64,000 nucleotides of DNA from the NCBI RefSeq assembly GCF_016107325.1, contig NZ_RCVT01000005.1, forward strand, positions 154,704 through 218,703, given 5' to 3'. Source of the DNA: Sphingomonas sp. MA1305 (lineage in GTDB: Bacteria; Pseudomonadota; Alphaproteobacteria; Sphingomonadales; Sphingomonadaceae). Shown here one piece after another: positions 7,901 to 14,382 of the stretch. The notes under the pieces were generated by a model. That model ran no database searches. It was not told where the DNA came from and worked only from the letters and a program-made list of their open reading frames with translations. Position 1 is the stretch's first letter. Every line of letters begins with the position of its first letter. A program made the translations under genes and the position numbers.

Positions 7901-9193
7901 ATAGACGACGGTTTCGAGCTGCGACGTCGAGAGCAGCCGTTCACTGACCGTCCGCTCGGGGAGACGAGGAATATAGGCGGGCACCGGAGCCGGGATCGAT
8001 CCCATCGCCACCGATTCGACGAGCGCGGTCGGATGCTCGCCTGCCGCCTCGAAAGCGATTCTGCTCGGCCGGTAGGGAAGATAGACGCCAACCTGCTCGA
8101 GCTGGGCGGCGGGCACCTCCAATGTCGCATAGGCGACGGGCAGCACGTCGTTGCGCGCGGGCGCGAAGAACGGTCGGGCTCGCGCCGAAGCCTGCCTGAC
8201 CGCGCTCAGCAACCCGACCGACCGCGCCGGCGATGTCGCTCGCACAGCCGGCGCGCTGGTGACCGGACAGCGCGGGGCGATAGCGATCGCATTGAGGAGC
8301 TCGGCGACCGTCTTGCGCTGGATCAGGCCCGGACGCCCTCCGCCGGCGATCTTGTCCGCGACCAGCAGCCTCACCGCGACACTCGTGCCATGCTTGGCGT
8401 AGGCGCGCTCGAGGCGGGCGAACGTGCGCACGCTCAGCCCCGCCAGGAGATGCTCGAAGACATCGCGCATCCGCGCGGATGGAGCGAACCAGTCGGGCAG
8501 GATCGCCACCACTCGCCCGCCGGGCAGCAGGCGGCGCAGCGCGCTCTCGACGTGGCGGATCGCCGCGAAGGGGTCCGCGCCGCGCCCGAGCGAACGCGAG
8601 AACGGCGGGTTCATGAGGACCACGGTCGGGCGGCGCAGGTCGGCATGCAGGCTGCCCAGCATCGCGCCGTCGTGACCGCTGATACGGGCGTCGGCGAACG
8701 CCGAGGTCAGTCGTGCGCGACGGCCGGGTTCGATCTCGTTGAGGTGAAGCTCGGCGCCGGCCGGCGCCTGGGCGACGAGCAGGCCGTTGCCTGCCGACGG
8801 TTCGAGCACCACGTCGTCCGGTCCGATCGCGGCGAGCAGGACCGCGAGCGCCGCGAGATCGATCGGGGTCGAGAATTGCTGCCAGTCGAGCTGGTCTTCG
8901 CCGCGAACCGTCTGGGTGGGAAAGCGCGCGAGCAGCGCGGCGGCATGGCCGACGTCGCCGAGCGCGGACAGCGGATAGGGGCGCGTGCGCAAATGGAGCG
9001 CGGTCGCCAGCTCGAGCACCTCGAAGCTGTCGCGCTGGGTCCAGCACCCATCGGCGTCGCTGCCGCCATAGGCCCTGATCATCGCCGCGTTGAGGTCGTT
9101 GCGGGCGATCGCGTCTTTGCCGGCGAGCAATGGCTGCAGCAGGTCGGCGGCACGGCGGTCGGCACGCAGCGGTGCGTCGGAAAGATGGGACAT
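4952..9193 (-). CDS. DarB-like N6-methyltransferase/strawberry-notch helicase fusion
   Basis: 1413 aa. The N-terminal domain has adenine methyltransferase motifs: QFSTP at 106-110, LEPSAGNG (SAM site, about 130-137) and NPPF at 195-198. The rest is an SF2-type strawberry-notch helicase, with a Walker A variant GDGTGAGKGRQ at 469-479, DEAHE at 576-580, and a helicase C-terminal region with GGTGRSYHASLDA and GLGRTHR. This domain order is that of phage P1 DarB, which is packaged and protects DNA from type I restriction. A similar antirestriction role on a conjugative plasmid is an inference. The ATG at 9193 is preceded by CGGAGAA; an upstream start at 9232 lacks a good ribosome site. Confidence 0.85.
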   Translation of the reverse strand: MSHLSDAPLRADRRAADLLQPLLAGKDAIARNDLNAAMIRAYGGSDADGCWTQRDSFEVLELATALHLRTRPYPLSALGDVGHAAALLARFPTQTVRGEDQLDWQQFSTPIDLAALAVLLAAIGPDDVVLEPSAGNGLLVAQAPAGAELHLNEIEPGRRARLTSAFADARISGHDGAMLGSLHADLRRPTVVLMNPPFSRSLGRGADPFAAIRHVESALRRLLPGGRVVAILPDWFAPSARMRDVFEHLLAGLSVRTFARLERAYAKHGTSVAVRLLVADKIAGGGRPGLIQRKTVAELLNAIAIAPRCPVTSAPAVRATSPARSVGLLSAVRQASARARPFFAPARNDVLPVAYATLEVPAAQLEQVGVYLPYRPSRIAFEAAGEHPTALVESVAMGSIPAPVPAYIPRLPERTVSERLLSTSQLETVVYAGHAWAQTLPGRFRPAAEGVGLDLAGDGKAYRQGFMLGDGTGAGKGRQVAACVLDNWLQGRRRHIWVTKNEPLLEDARRDWTALGGLSADIQPLSNWKIDEPISLDRGVIFVTYPTLRSARGDRTRLQQLIDWAGADFDGVLAFDEAHEMGGVAGGEGALGAKKGSLQGICGVLLQNHLPDARVLYASATGASDVNNLAYAVRLGLWGPETAFADREAFIAGIRQGGIAAMELVARDLKATGLYMARALSFAGVEYEILRHALTPEQVAIYDTYADAWAVIHQNMEAALEQTAVVDAMGGETLNGGAKAAARSRFESTKQRFFGQVLLGMKLPTVIAAVEQHLAAGQSVVLQLVTTAESILDRRLGELSPEERADLDIDLSPKEYIIDYLERAFPTRQMRVFTDDTGTARSMPMVDDHGRPVHNPEAEAARDRMIEHLCALPPIGAALDTLIGHFGHDAVAEVTGRTKRLITASTGVQKLESRSTRTAQAEAAAFMAGRKRILVFSDAGGTGRSYHASLDAVNRAQRVHFLLEPGWRADRAIQGLGRTHRTHQASSPLFRPVTTNCKGELRFTSTIARRLDSLGALTRGQRQTGGQNLFDPADNLESEYACAALVSWFHLLVAGKLTSISLDDFERRSGLSLCSTDGVLRDELPPIQRWLNRLLALPIALQNAIFDEFLALVEARTAAAREAGTLDVGVETIAVERATVLEDRLLRTDPNSGATSHLLTIEIAQPRRVVSLERVQRILASDPDAVCLRNGKSGRVALQTRARAIMNAEDGTSIPRVELQRPTRREYLREADLFETAWSPVDRSAFEQGWNAEATEAAGCVDVETIRLATGLLLPIWSALPSDHLVVNRIVDASGRSWLGRLVFDEHVVQLYTKLGLEAADALSPAAIAKAALSGRSVELAHPFRLTVKRALVNGTQRLELVGCPAGQLAWLKSIGCFTEVIQYRTRVFVPLADADALIARLSAGAVSSPAAP

Positions 9194-9237
9194 CGAGGTT
9201 CTCCGGGCGACGCCGCCCCCTGGCAGCATCACCCTCC

Positions 9238-9249
9238 CCCGCTCCCCCC
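9238..9249 (-). promoter_or_regulatory. Polypurine leader motif of the DarB-like gene
   Basis: The minus strand carries GGGGGGAGCGGG here, identical to the tract in the leader of the ParB-like gene (2298-2309). It is followed by a GGGCG-GCGT-CGCCC hairpin just before the GGAGAA ribosome site and the ATG at 9193. The order tract, hairpin, ribosome site is the same at both genes. The function is unknown. Confidence 0.35.
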
Positions 9250-9255
9250 TCCTCT

Positions 9256-10095
9256 CTAATCGCGGGCGACGAGCACCTCGGACCAGTCCTCGAACGGATC
9301 GGCCGGACCGTGCTGGCGGACACGCCGGTCGGCCGTCGCGTAACGGTGTTCGGCTCGGTCCGCCGCCCGGCGGCCCTCGGGGTCCTCGTCGCGCACGATG
9401 ATGAGTTCGCGAACGCTGCCGGGAATCGCGAGCAGGTCGAGGCGCCGAGCGCCGAGCGCCGCCCAGCAGGGCGTGGCGTTGAGCCGGGTGTAGGCGGCCG
9501 CGGTTTCGAAGCCCTCGGCGATCGCCAGCACCTCGCCTGCCGGCTGGCCTTGCCAGGCGCCGCTGCCGGGACGGCCGAGCATCACCTTGCGGGTTCGGTT
9601 ACCGGTGACCGGGTCCAGGAAGATGCGCTGGATCGCGACCAACCGGCTATGCTCCCGCACGGCGACCAGCAGGGCCGGCTCGAACAGCGTTGCCGGGCGC
9701 GGTCCGAACGGGCAGCGGGCGAGGAAGCGGACGTCGGCGCCCGGCGGGTCGATCCGTCTGCCCGACAGATAGCGGCGAGCGAGCGGACTGCGATCGGTAT
9801 CGACGCTGCGCTCCCAGAGGCGCGCGATGTTTGCGGTGCCGGCCCGAACCTCGGACGGTGGCGGGTAATGGCGATCGGGCCGCACGAGGCGCAGCTCGCG
9901 GAGGATGTCGGCGGGATCGCAACCGGCAAAGCAGGTCGCGAGGATGGCACGCTCCCCCTGCCGCAGCGAGAGACTGGGGGTGCGATCGGCGTGGGCGGGA
10001 CATCGGCACATCGCGGTGTAGCCGTGCCAGCGGCCACCGAGGGTGGCGACGAGGTCGATGAGTGCTTGTGTCGGACGGAGGGCGGTAAGCGGCAT
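9256..10095 (-). CDS. CHC2 zinc-finger/Toprim primase-like protein
   Basis: 279 aa from the ATG at 10095, which has GGAG 7 nt upstream. Near the N terminus CRCPAHADRTPSLSL followed by CFAGC gives a C-x-C-x-x-H ... C-x-x-x-C pattern, as in CHC2 primase zinc fingers. The C-terminal half has a Toprim fold: the acidic motif IAEGFETAAAY and a later RDEDPEGR (D-x-D). This layout matches plasmid Toprim proteins that act as small primases or DNA-processing factors. It lies between the DarB-like gene and the origin on the same strand, and a role in replication or in priming transferred strands is inferred. Confidence 0.8.
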   Translation of the reverse strand: MPLTALRPTQALIDLVATLGGRWHGYTAMCRCPAHADRTPSLSLRQGERAILATCFAGCDPADILRELRLVRPDRHYPPPSEVRAGTANIARLWERSVDTDRSPLARRYLSGRRIDPPGADVRFLARCPFGPRPATLFEPALLVAVREHSRLVAIQRIFLDPVTGNRTRKVMLGRPGSGAWQGQPAGEVLAIAEGFETAAAYTRLNATPCWAALGARRLDLLAIPGSVRELIIVRDEDPEGRRAADRAEHRYATADRRVRQHGPADPFEDWSEVLVARD

Positions 10096-10118
10096 GATCG
10101 GTCTCCAGTCATGCCCGA

Positions 10119-10138
10119 TCCCCCCCTCTCTTCTCTCA
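10119..10138 (-). promoter_or_regulatory. Purine-rich leader tract of the Toprim gene
   Basis: On the minus strand the 5' leader contains GAGAAGAGAGGGGGGGA, about 25-45 nt before the ATG at 10095. It resembles the G6-purine tracts at 2298-2309 and 9238-9249 but lacks the AGCGGG part. Three genes of this block thus have purine-rich leaders. Confidence 0.25.
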
Positions 10139-10177
10139 AAAAATCTCATCAACCGCCGCTGCGCCAGCAGCGGAAGC

Positions 10178-10204
10178 GATTCAGGATTCTAGAGATTCTG
10201 ATTC
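10178..10204. repeat. Four GATTC direct repeats upstream of the iterons
   Basis: GATTC occurs at 10178-10182, 10185-10189, 10194-10198 and 10200-10204, in the most AT-rich stretch near repA. A short AT-rich repeat block next to iterons is the usual position of the duplex-unwinding element in iteron plasmids. Whether it melts here is not known. Confidence 0.35.
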
Positions 10205-10248
10205 GGGACGCCGAAACCCGCGGAACTCCGCGATTCGCGACGTGTCAT

Positions 10249-10350
10249 CCTGTCCTCCTGGGGGTGTTTGCCTGACCTTCCGGGGGCTGAGACCTGACCG
10301 GGCGGGGGCCCTATCCTGACCTGTCGGGGTAACCTGACCTCGTGGGGGCT
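10249..10350 (+). repeat. Iteron array, probable RepA-binding part of the replication origin
   Basis: Five direct repeats with the pattern CCTGACCT-NNN-GGGGG start at 10249, 10271, 10293, 10315 and 10333. The first four starts are spaced exactly 22 bp apart, two helical turns, and the fifth is 18 bp on. A degenerate sixth half-site (CCTGAAC) is at 10358. Repeat 1 has CCTGTCCT in place of CCTGACCT. Phased direct repeats directly upstream of a Rep_3 initiator gene are the classic iteron origin. No consensus DnaA box was found by eye. Together with 10096-10462 this forms a 367-nt gene-free origin region. Confidence 0.85.
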
Positions 10351-10401
10351 GGACTCGCCTGAACAGCCGATAACGGAACGGCGAGCCGACACCATTTTCA
10401 T

Positions 10402-10435
10402 CCTGTCCTGCCTTGACGACGGCGGACAGGACAGG
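10402..10435 (+). promoter_or_regulatory. Inverted repeat operator overlapping the repA promoter region
   Basis: CCTGTCCT (10402-10409) and its exact complement AGGACAGG (10428-10435) flank a TTGACG -35-like hexamer at 10413-10418. The half-site matches the start of iteron 1 (CCTGTCCT). In iteron plasmids such as pPS10 the Rep dimer represses its own gene by binding an inverted repeat related to the iterons, so repA autorepression is the likely role. No good -10 hexamer could be assigned. Confidence 0.65.
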
Positions 10436-10462
10436 CAAGCCGACCGTGGGAGCGATTCGGCC

Positions 10463-11686
10463 ATGGCCACTGCCGAAGAGATTATCGTGGACGATGAGGA
10501 ACGCCAGCCGGAAGTCGGGAGGGCGATGCGGGTCGCGGCGGCGCTTTCCGCCAAACGGTCCGACGACTTCGCGAAGCCCGGCAAGCTCGTCGAGGTGCGG
10601 TTCGTCCGGGGCAACTCGCTCAGCCTGACCGCGTCCCGCCTGCTTGCGCTGATGATCCTGACCGCCGGCGGCGACGCGTGGCGCGACATGCCGCACCGCC
10701 TCCGTAAGGCCGACATCCGTCGCGGCCACAAGGGCAACGAGCGCATCTCCGACATGCTCGAAGAGCTTCACCGCACGCTGTTCGCCGAGGATGATCGCAG
10801 CTGGCGCGGCAAGAAGGCGACCCGCCGCTTCTCGCTCATCCAGATGTCGCGTGAGGAGACCGACGAGGACGGCGGCGTCGAGGCCGGCTGGATCGAATGG
10901 GAATTCACGCCGGATGCGCGCAAGCTCATCCAGGAATCGGAGACCTACGCGGTGCTCAACCGCCAGGCGGTACTGGGTTTTCGATCGAGCTATGCGCTCA
11001 AGCTCTACGAGGTCGGCGCGCTCCGCATCCACCGGCGACAACCGGTCTGGCGGACGGACATGGCGGGGCTGCGTGCGGCGCTCGGCATCCCGCCCGATGT
11101 CTACAAGGATTTCGCGCAGCTGCGACGCAAGGTTCTCCAGACCGCCAAGGCCGAGATCGACCAGCTTGCCCATTTCCGGGTCGAATGGTCCGAGACCCGC
11201 GCCGGGCGCACCGTCGTCGAGCTCGAGTTTCGGTTCGAGCCGAAGGATGCGCCGGCGCAGCTCGGTACGGTCGATGAACTGTCGCGGCATTCCGGCGGAC
11301 GGCGTGCGCGACGCGACGGGACGGTCGAGACGCTGGTCGAGGGCGCGGTCGCGATCGGTGCGGCCGAGCGGTCCCCTCCCCTCCCCGCCCCATCGCCGCG
11401 TCTGGCGGCAGCGCCGGCCGTGCCCGCGATCACGCCGCCCGCGGCGGAACCCGGGGCCAAGCCGAAATTCGCGGCCTTCCCGGGCGGTTCGCTACGATAT
11501 GCGGACGGCGCCGAGTTCCTGGCGATCGGTCGGGCCTATGGTGGCGGGTGGGACGTCGACCTGATCGCGCAGGCCTATCGAGCGCATATGGGCGAGCGGA
11601 TCGCGCGACTGAGCGGGGTCAAACTGCAGCGCTCCTGGCAGGGCTTCTGCGAAAGCTACGTCACTCGGAAAGGTCGCCCGCAGTAG
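10463..11686 (+). CDS. repA: Plasmid replication initiator, Rep_3 family
   Basis: 407 aa. Two winged-helix regions are visible: residues about 50-150 (RGNSLSLTASRLLALMI onward) and about 165-260, with SSYALKLYEVGALRIHRR and DFAQLRRKVLQTAKAEIDQL, the pattern of Rep_3 initiators (R-x-A-x-x-LYE ... F-x-x-L-RRKVL-x-x-A-x-x-EI). The C-terminal 110 residues are proline/alanine-rich and then globular. It binds iterons and opens the origin in related plasmids. The ATG at 10463 is about 10 nt after GGGAG. The phased iterons and the inverted repeat just upstream support the call. Confidence 0.9.
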   Translation: MATAEEIIVDDEERQPEVGRAMRVAAALSAKRSDDFAKPGKLVEVRFVRGNSLSLTASRLLALMILTAGGDAWRDMPHRLRKADIRRGHKGNERISDMLEELHRTLFAEDDRSWRGKKATRRFSLIQMSREETDEDGGVEAGWIEWEFTPDARKLIQESETYAVLNRQAVLGFRSSYALKLYEVGALRIHRRQPVWRTDMAGLRAALGIPPDVYKDFAQLRRKVLQTAKAEIDQLAHFRVEWSETRAGRTVVELEFRFEPKDAPAQLGTVDELSRHSGGRRARRDGTVETLVEGAVAIGAAERSPPLPAPSPRLAAAPAVPAITPPAAEPGAKPKFAAFPGGSLRYADGAEFLAIGRAYGGGWDVDLIAQAYRAHMGERIARLSGVKLQRSWQGFCESYVTRKGRPQ

Positions 11687-11706
11687 AAATTGCACCGGTG
11701 CAATTT
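11687..11706. promoter_or_regulatory. 20-bp palindrome, candidate parS site 1
   Basis: The perfect palindrome AAATTGCACCGGTGCAATTT lies immediately after the repA stop codon (within its last bases) and upstream of parA. An identical copy is at 13062-13081 between parA and parB. Two identical 20-bp palindromes flanking parA are strong candidates for the ParB-bound centromere. Binding by the ParA helix-turn-helix domain is the alternative. Confidence 0.75.
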
Positions 11707-11749
11707 TCCGTTTTCGCCCCCAAGCGGTCAGCTTGCACCCCGTCGTTTG

Positions 11750-11790
11750 CGCTCTCTAAGCGGGCGGGCCACGGTTTGCACTTGAGAGCG
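11750..11790. promoter_or_regulatory. Inverted repeat in the parA upstream region
   Basis: CGCTCTC at 11750-11756 is the complement of GAGAGCG at 11784-11790, and AAG/CTT next to the arms extends the match imperfectly. TTGCAC half-sites resembling the arms of the palindrome at 11687 occur between and beside the arms. This is a possible operator for parA autoregulation by its N-terminal DNA-binding domain. Confidence 0.35.
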
Positions 11791-11850
11791 TCAGGTTGAC
11801 GATAAACCGCAAATCGGTCATCCCTCCGTCGAATAGCGAAAGGTAGGGGA

Positions 11851-13053
11851 ATGGCGACCGCGCTCGTGCGGGCAGGGCAGGCGGATCAGGCAAGGGTCGC
11901 GGCCCTCGCTGAGCGCTGCTCGAGCATTCTGGAGAAACTTCGCGACGGGGCGCAGAGCCGCCGGGCATCGGAGCGGCGCGAACCGACCTTCACCATCGGT
12001 CGCGCGGCGGATCTGGTCGGGCGCACGCCCGCAGCGATCCGCGAGGCGGAGAAGGACGGGCGGTTGCCCGAGCCGGGGCGGACCGACACCAACCGCCGCG
12101 TCGGGTATACGCTGGCGCAGGTCAACGACATGCGTGGGGTTTTCGGCACCCGGCCATGGCGCGACGCCGCCGACCCGTGCGCGATCGTCGCGGTGCAGAA
12201 CTTCAAGGGCGGGGTCGGCAAGTCGACGCTGTCGGTCCATCTCGCGCAATATCTCGCGATGAGGGGCTATCGCGTCCTGCTGATCGATTGCGACAGTCAG
12301 GCGTCGGCGTCGACGCTGTTCGGCTATGTGCCCGACCTCGATCTCGACGAAGAGCAGACGCTGTATCCGTTCCTCCGTCAGGACGAACTGACCAGCCTCG
12401 ACTATGCGATCCGGTCGACGCACTTCGATGGCCTCGACCTCATCCCGGCGAACCTGCGACTGTTCCAGTCCGAGTATGAGCTCGCCGCGCGCATGGCGCG
12501 AGGGCAGGGGGCGCTGCTCGACCGGCTCCAGCACGGGATCGCGTCGGTCGCCGATCGGTACGACGTGGTGGTGATCGATCCGCCCCCCGCGCTCGGGGCA
12601 ATCTCGCTCTCGGTGCTACGCGCCGCCAACGCGCTCATCGTGCCGGTGCCCCCGACCGTGATGGACTTTGCGTCGACCGCGGCGTTCCTGGCGATGCTCG
12701 ACGAGACGATGAGCGTCCTCCAGGAACATGGCATGGCGACGGAGCTCAGCTTCCTGAAGTTCGTGGCGTCCAAGGTCGACGAGAACAAGTCGATGCAGCG
12801 CGAACTGCTCGGCCTCATGAGCCAGCTCTACGGCCACGCGCTCGTTCGGACACCGCTCAAGGACTCGGCCGAGATCGACAATGCGTCGGCGCGGCTGATG
12901 ACCGTCTACGAGCTCGACGGGCCGACCACGAGCAAGTCGGTGCGCGATCGATGCCTGAATTACCTCGACGGCGTGAACTCCGAGATCGAGGTCGATATCC
13001 GCGCGATGTGGCCGAGCCATGCCGCGCGGCTTCGGCGTGAGGGATTGGCATGA
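11851..13053 (+). CDS. parA: ParA partition ATPase with N-terminal HTH (type Ia)
   Basis: 400 aa. Residues about 46-98 form a MerR/ParA-type helix-turn-helix (FTIGRAADLVGRTPAAIREAE). The deviant Walker A motif KGGVGKST is at 119-126 and DCDSQAS (A' motif) at 147-153; VVVIDPPPALG is the Walker B region. The N-terminal DNA-binding domain is typical of large partition ATPases that repress their own operon. The ATG follows AGGTAGGGGA. parB begins 52 nt downstream with the second palindrome in between, so the two form a par operon. Confidence 0.92.
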   Translation: MATALVRAGQADQARVAALAERCSSILEKLRDGAQSRRASERREPTFTIGRAADLVGRTPAAIREAEKDGRLPEPGRTDTNRRVGYTLAQVNDMRGVFGTRPWRDAADPCAIVAVQNFKGGVGKSTLSVHLAQYLAMRGYRVLLIDCDSQASASTLFGYVPDLDLDEEQTLYPFLRQDELTSLDYAIRSTHFDGLDLIPANLRLFQSEYELAARMARGQGALLDRLQHGIASVADRYDVVVIDPPPALGAISLSVLRAANALIVPVPPTVMDFASTAAFLAMLDETMSVLQEHGMATELSFLKFVASKVDENKSMQRELLGLMSQLYGHALVRTPLKDSAEIDNASARLMTVYELDGPTTSKSVRDRCLNYLDGVNSEIEVDIRAMWPSHAARLRREGLA

Positions 13054-13061
13054 GCGCGCGA

Positions 13062-13081
13062 AAATTGCACCGGTGCAATTT
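13062..13081. promoter_or_regulatory. 20-bp palindrome, candidate parS site 2
   Basis: An exact copy of the palindrome at 11687-11706, placed between the parA stop and the parB start. Identity over all 20 bp in two places 1.4 kb apart, both at par gene boundaries, argues for a binding site over chance. Confidence 0.75.
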
Positions 13082-13105
13082 CGCCGGGAAGGGGGTGCTG
13101 TGTCT

Positions 13106-14128
13106 ATGAAAAACCGTGACTTCGCCGCCGGCCTGGTCGGCGCGATCGACGCGCCGGCGGAGCCTGTTGCGCGGCCGTCGCGGCTCGGCATGGGCGTGCT
13201 GGCGGGCCGCGGCAATCGGCTCGCGGAGCTCGCGAGCGGCAGCCTCGTCAATCGCGCGATCGAGCTGGTCGATCCGGCGCGCTGCCGGATGTGGCACGGC
13301 CACAACCGCGAATATGCGGACCTCTCGGAAGCGCGCTGCCACGACCTGATCGAGAGCCTGAAGGCCCAGGGTCGCCAGGAAGTGCCGGCGCTCGTCCGGC
13401 GCGTGCGGGACGATCCCGATCACGATTACGAGGTCATCTCGGGCGCACGGCGGCACTGGTCGATCAGCTGGCTGCGCAGCCACAACTATCCCGAATTTCG
13501 CTTTCTCGTCGAGGTGCGCGACCTGACCGACGAGGAGGCGTTTCGGCTCTCCGATATCGAGAATCGGGCGCGCGAGGACATTTCGGACTATGAGCGCGCT
13601 CGCGATTATCTGCGCGCGCTCGACGCCTATTACGACGGCAAGCAGACTGCGATGGCCGAGCGGATGAAGGTGACGCCGAGCTGGCTCAGCCGCTACCTCG
13701 ATCTCGCCCGCCTGCCGGCGGCAATCCTCGGCGCGTTCGCGAGCCCGCACGACCTCGGCATCAAGCACGTCACCCAGCTCAAGCCGCTCATGAAGCCCGC
13801 GGATCGCGCCGCGCGGGTCGAGGCGACCGCGCGGGACATGAAGGCGACGCGCGAGAGTGGGGCAGGGGGGGCGTTGGCCCCCGCCGACGTCGTCCGTGCG
13901 CTGACGGCGGCAGCGGAAGCCCCCAGGAAGTCAGGACGGCCGAGCAGCGCCGCCGCCCCCAGGAGGTCAGGAACCCCGGTGTTCGAGAGTGCGGGGGGCA
14001 AGCCGATGCTGCGGGTCGACGCCGCGGAGCGGAAGGGCGTGACCCTGACGCTGCTGCCGCGCTCGGGCGCATCGCGCAGCGAGATCGAGGCGGCGTTCGC
14101 GAAGGTCCTCGACGAGCATTGGAGCTGA
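13106..14128 (+). CDS. parB: ParB centromere-binding protein
   Basis: 340 aa. The N-terminal ParB domain includes the arginine-rich box VISGARRHWSISWL (GERR/GARR motif, about 113-126). The central region has the HTH-like segment AMAERMKVTPSWLSRYLDLARLP (about 182-204), as in RepB/KorB-type ParB proteins. The C-terminal part carries an unusual direct repeat, APRKSGRPSSAAAPRRSGTP. The start is uncertain: GTG at 13100 has better spacing to AAGGGGG, while ATG at 13106 was chosen as the first methionine. The proposed targets are the two 20-bp palindromes. Confidence 0.88.
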   Translation: MKNRDFAAGLVGAIDAPAEPVARPSRLGMGVLAGRGNRLAELASGSLVNRAIELVDPARCRMWHGHNREYADLSEARCHDLIESLKAQGRQEVPALVRRVRDDPDHDYEVISGARRHWSISWLRSHNYPEFRFLVEVRDLTDEEAFRLSDIENRAREDISDYERARDYLRALDAYYDGKQTAMAERMKVTPSWLSRYLDLARLPAAILGAFASPHDLGIKHVTQLKPLMKPADRAARVEATARDMKATRESGAGGALAPADVVRALTAAAEAPRKSGRPSSAAAPRRSGTPVFESAGGKPMLRVDAAERKGVTLTLLPRSGASRSEIEAAFAKVLDEHWS

Positions 14129-14130
14129 CC

Positions 14131-14151
14131 CCGCGGCGATCGCCGGCGCGG
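14131..14151 (+). terminator. GC-rich hairpin after parB, possible terminator
   Basis: CCGCG (14131-14135) can pair with CGCGG (14147-14151), and the palindrome GGCGATCGCC (14135-14144) lies inside; only CTTTCC follows, not a T run. Its position right after the parB stop suggests transcript termination or 3' end protection, but it is a weak candidate. Confidence 0.3.
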
Positions 14152-14190
14152 CTTTCCAAATCGGGCACGCGCCGGTAGGCTTAACCTACT

Positions 14191-14382
14191 CGCGGAGACG
14201 CGGGCGGGTCCTGAAAAGCCCGAAGAGCAAGAGCCGGTTCGGTAAACCGGGTGGCGGACGCGTATGTCCAGGCCGCCCGGCTAAAGGCGTTCGCGCCTAG
14301 CTTGCTCTAGGTTTTCAGCACCCGGTTCGAAGCGACGGCATGCCCCGGCGGGCATGCCGCCGGCTTCCGGAGGGAGGCAAGG
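14191..14382 (+). ncRNA. Structured leader RNA, element B (copy 2 of 2)
   Basis: It has the same architecture as 4642-4840: a 5' hairpin CGCG-GAGA-CGCG (14191-14202); closing stems CTGAAAA/TTTTCAG (14211-14217 with 14312-14318) and AGAGCAAG/CTTGCTCT (14224-14231 with 14301-14308); a central stem CCGGGTGGC/GCCGCCCGG (14247-14255 with 14272-14280) around GGAC-GCGTAT-GTCC; a UUCG hairpin (14286-14297); and a 10-bp hairpin CGGCATGCCC/GGGCATGCCG (14336-14345, 14350-14359). The ribosome site GGAGGGAGG and the ATG at 14383 follow directly. The closing stems differ in sequence from element A yet still pair. I do not recognise the class. Confidence 0.75.

Noticed and set aside
5045..9259. 1404-codon plus-strand open frame
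   Set aside because: Antisense to the DarB-like gene, with low-complexity Arg/Gly/Asp composition and no domain; a shadow of high GC content.
10413..10628. Short frame starting in the repA operator
   Set aside because: It starts at a TTG inside the promoter and overlaps repA in another frame; no ribosome site.
14178..14382. Hammerhead, twister or HDV-like ribozyme in RNA element B
   Set aside because: The catalytic core strings of these classes (such as CTGATGA and GAAA for hammerhead) are absent and the stem layout does not fit.
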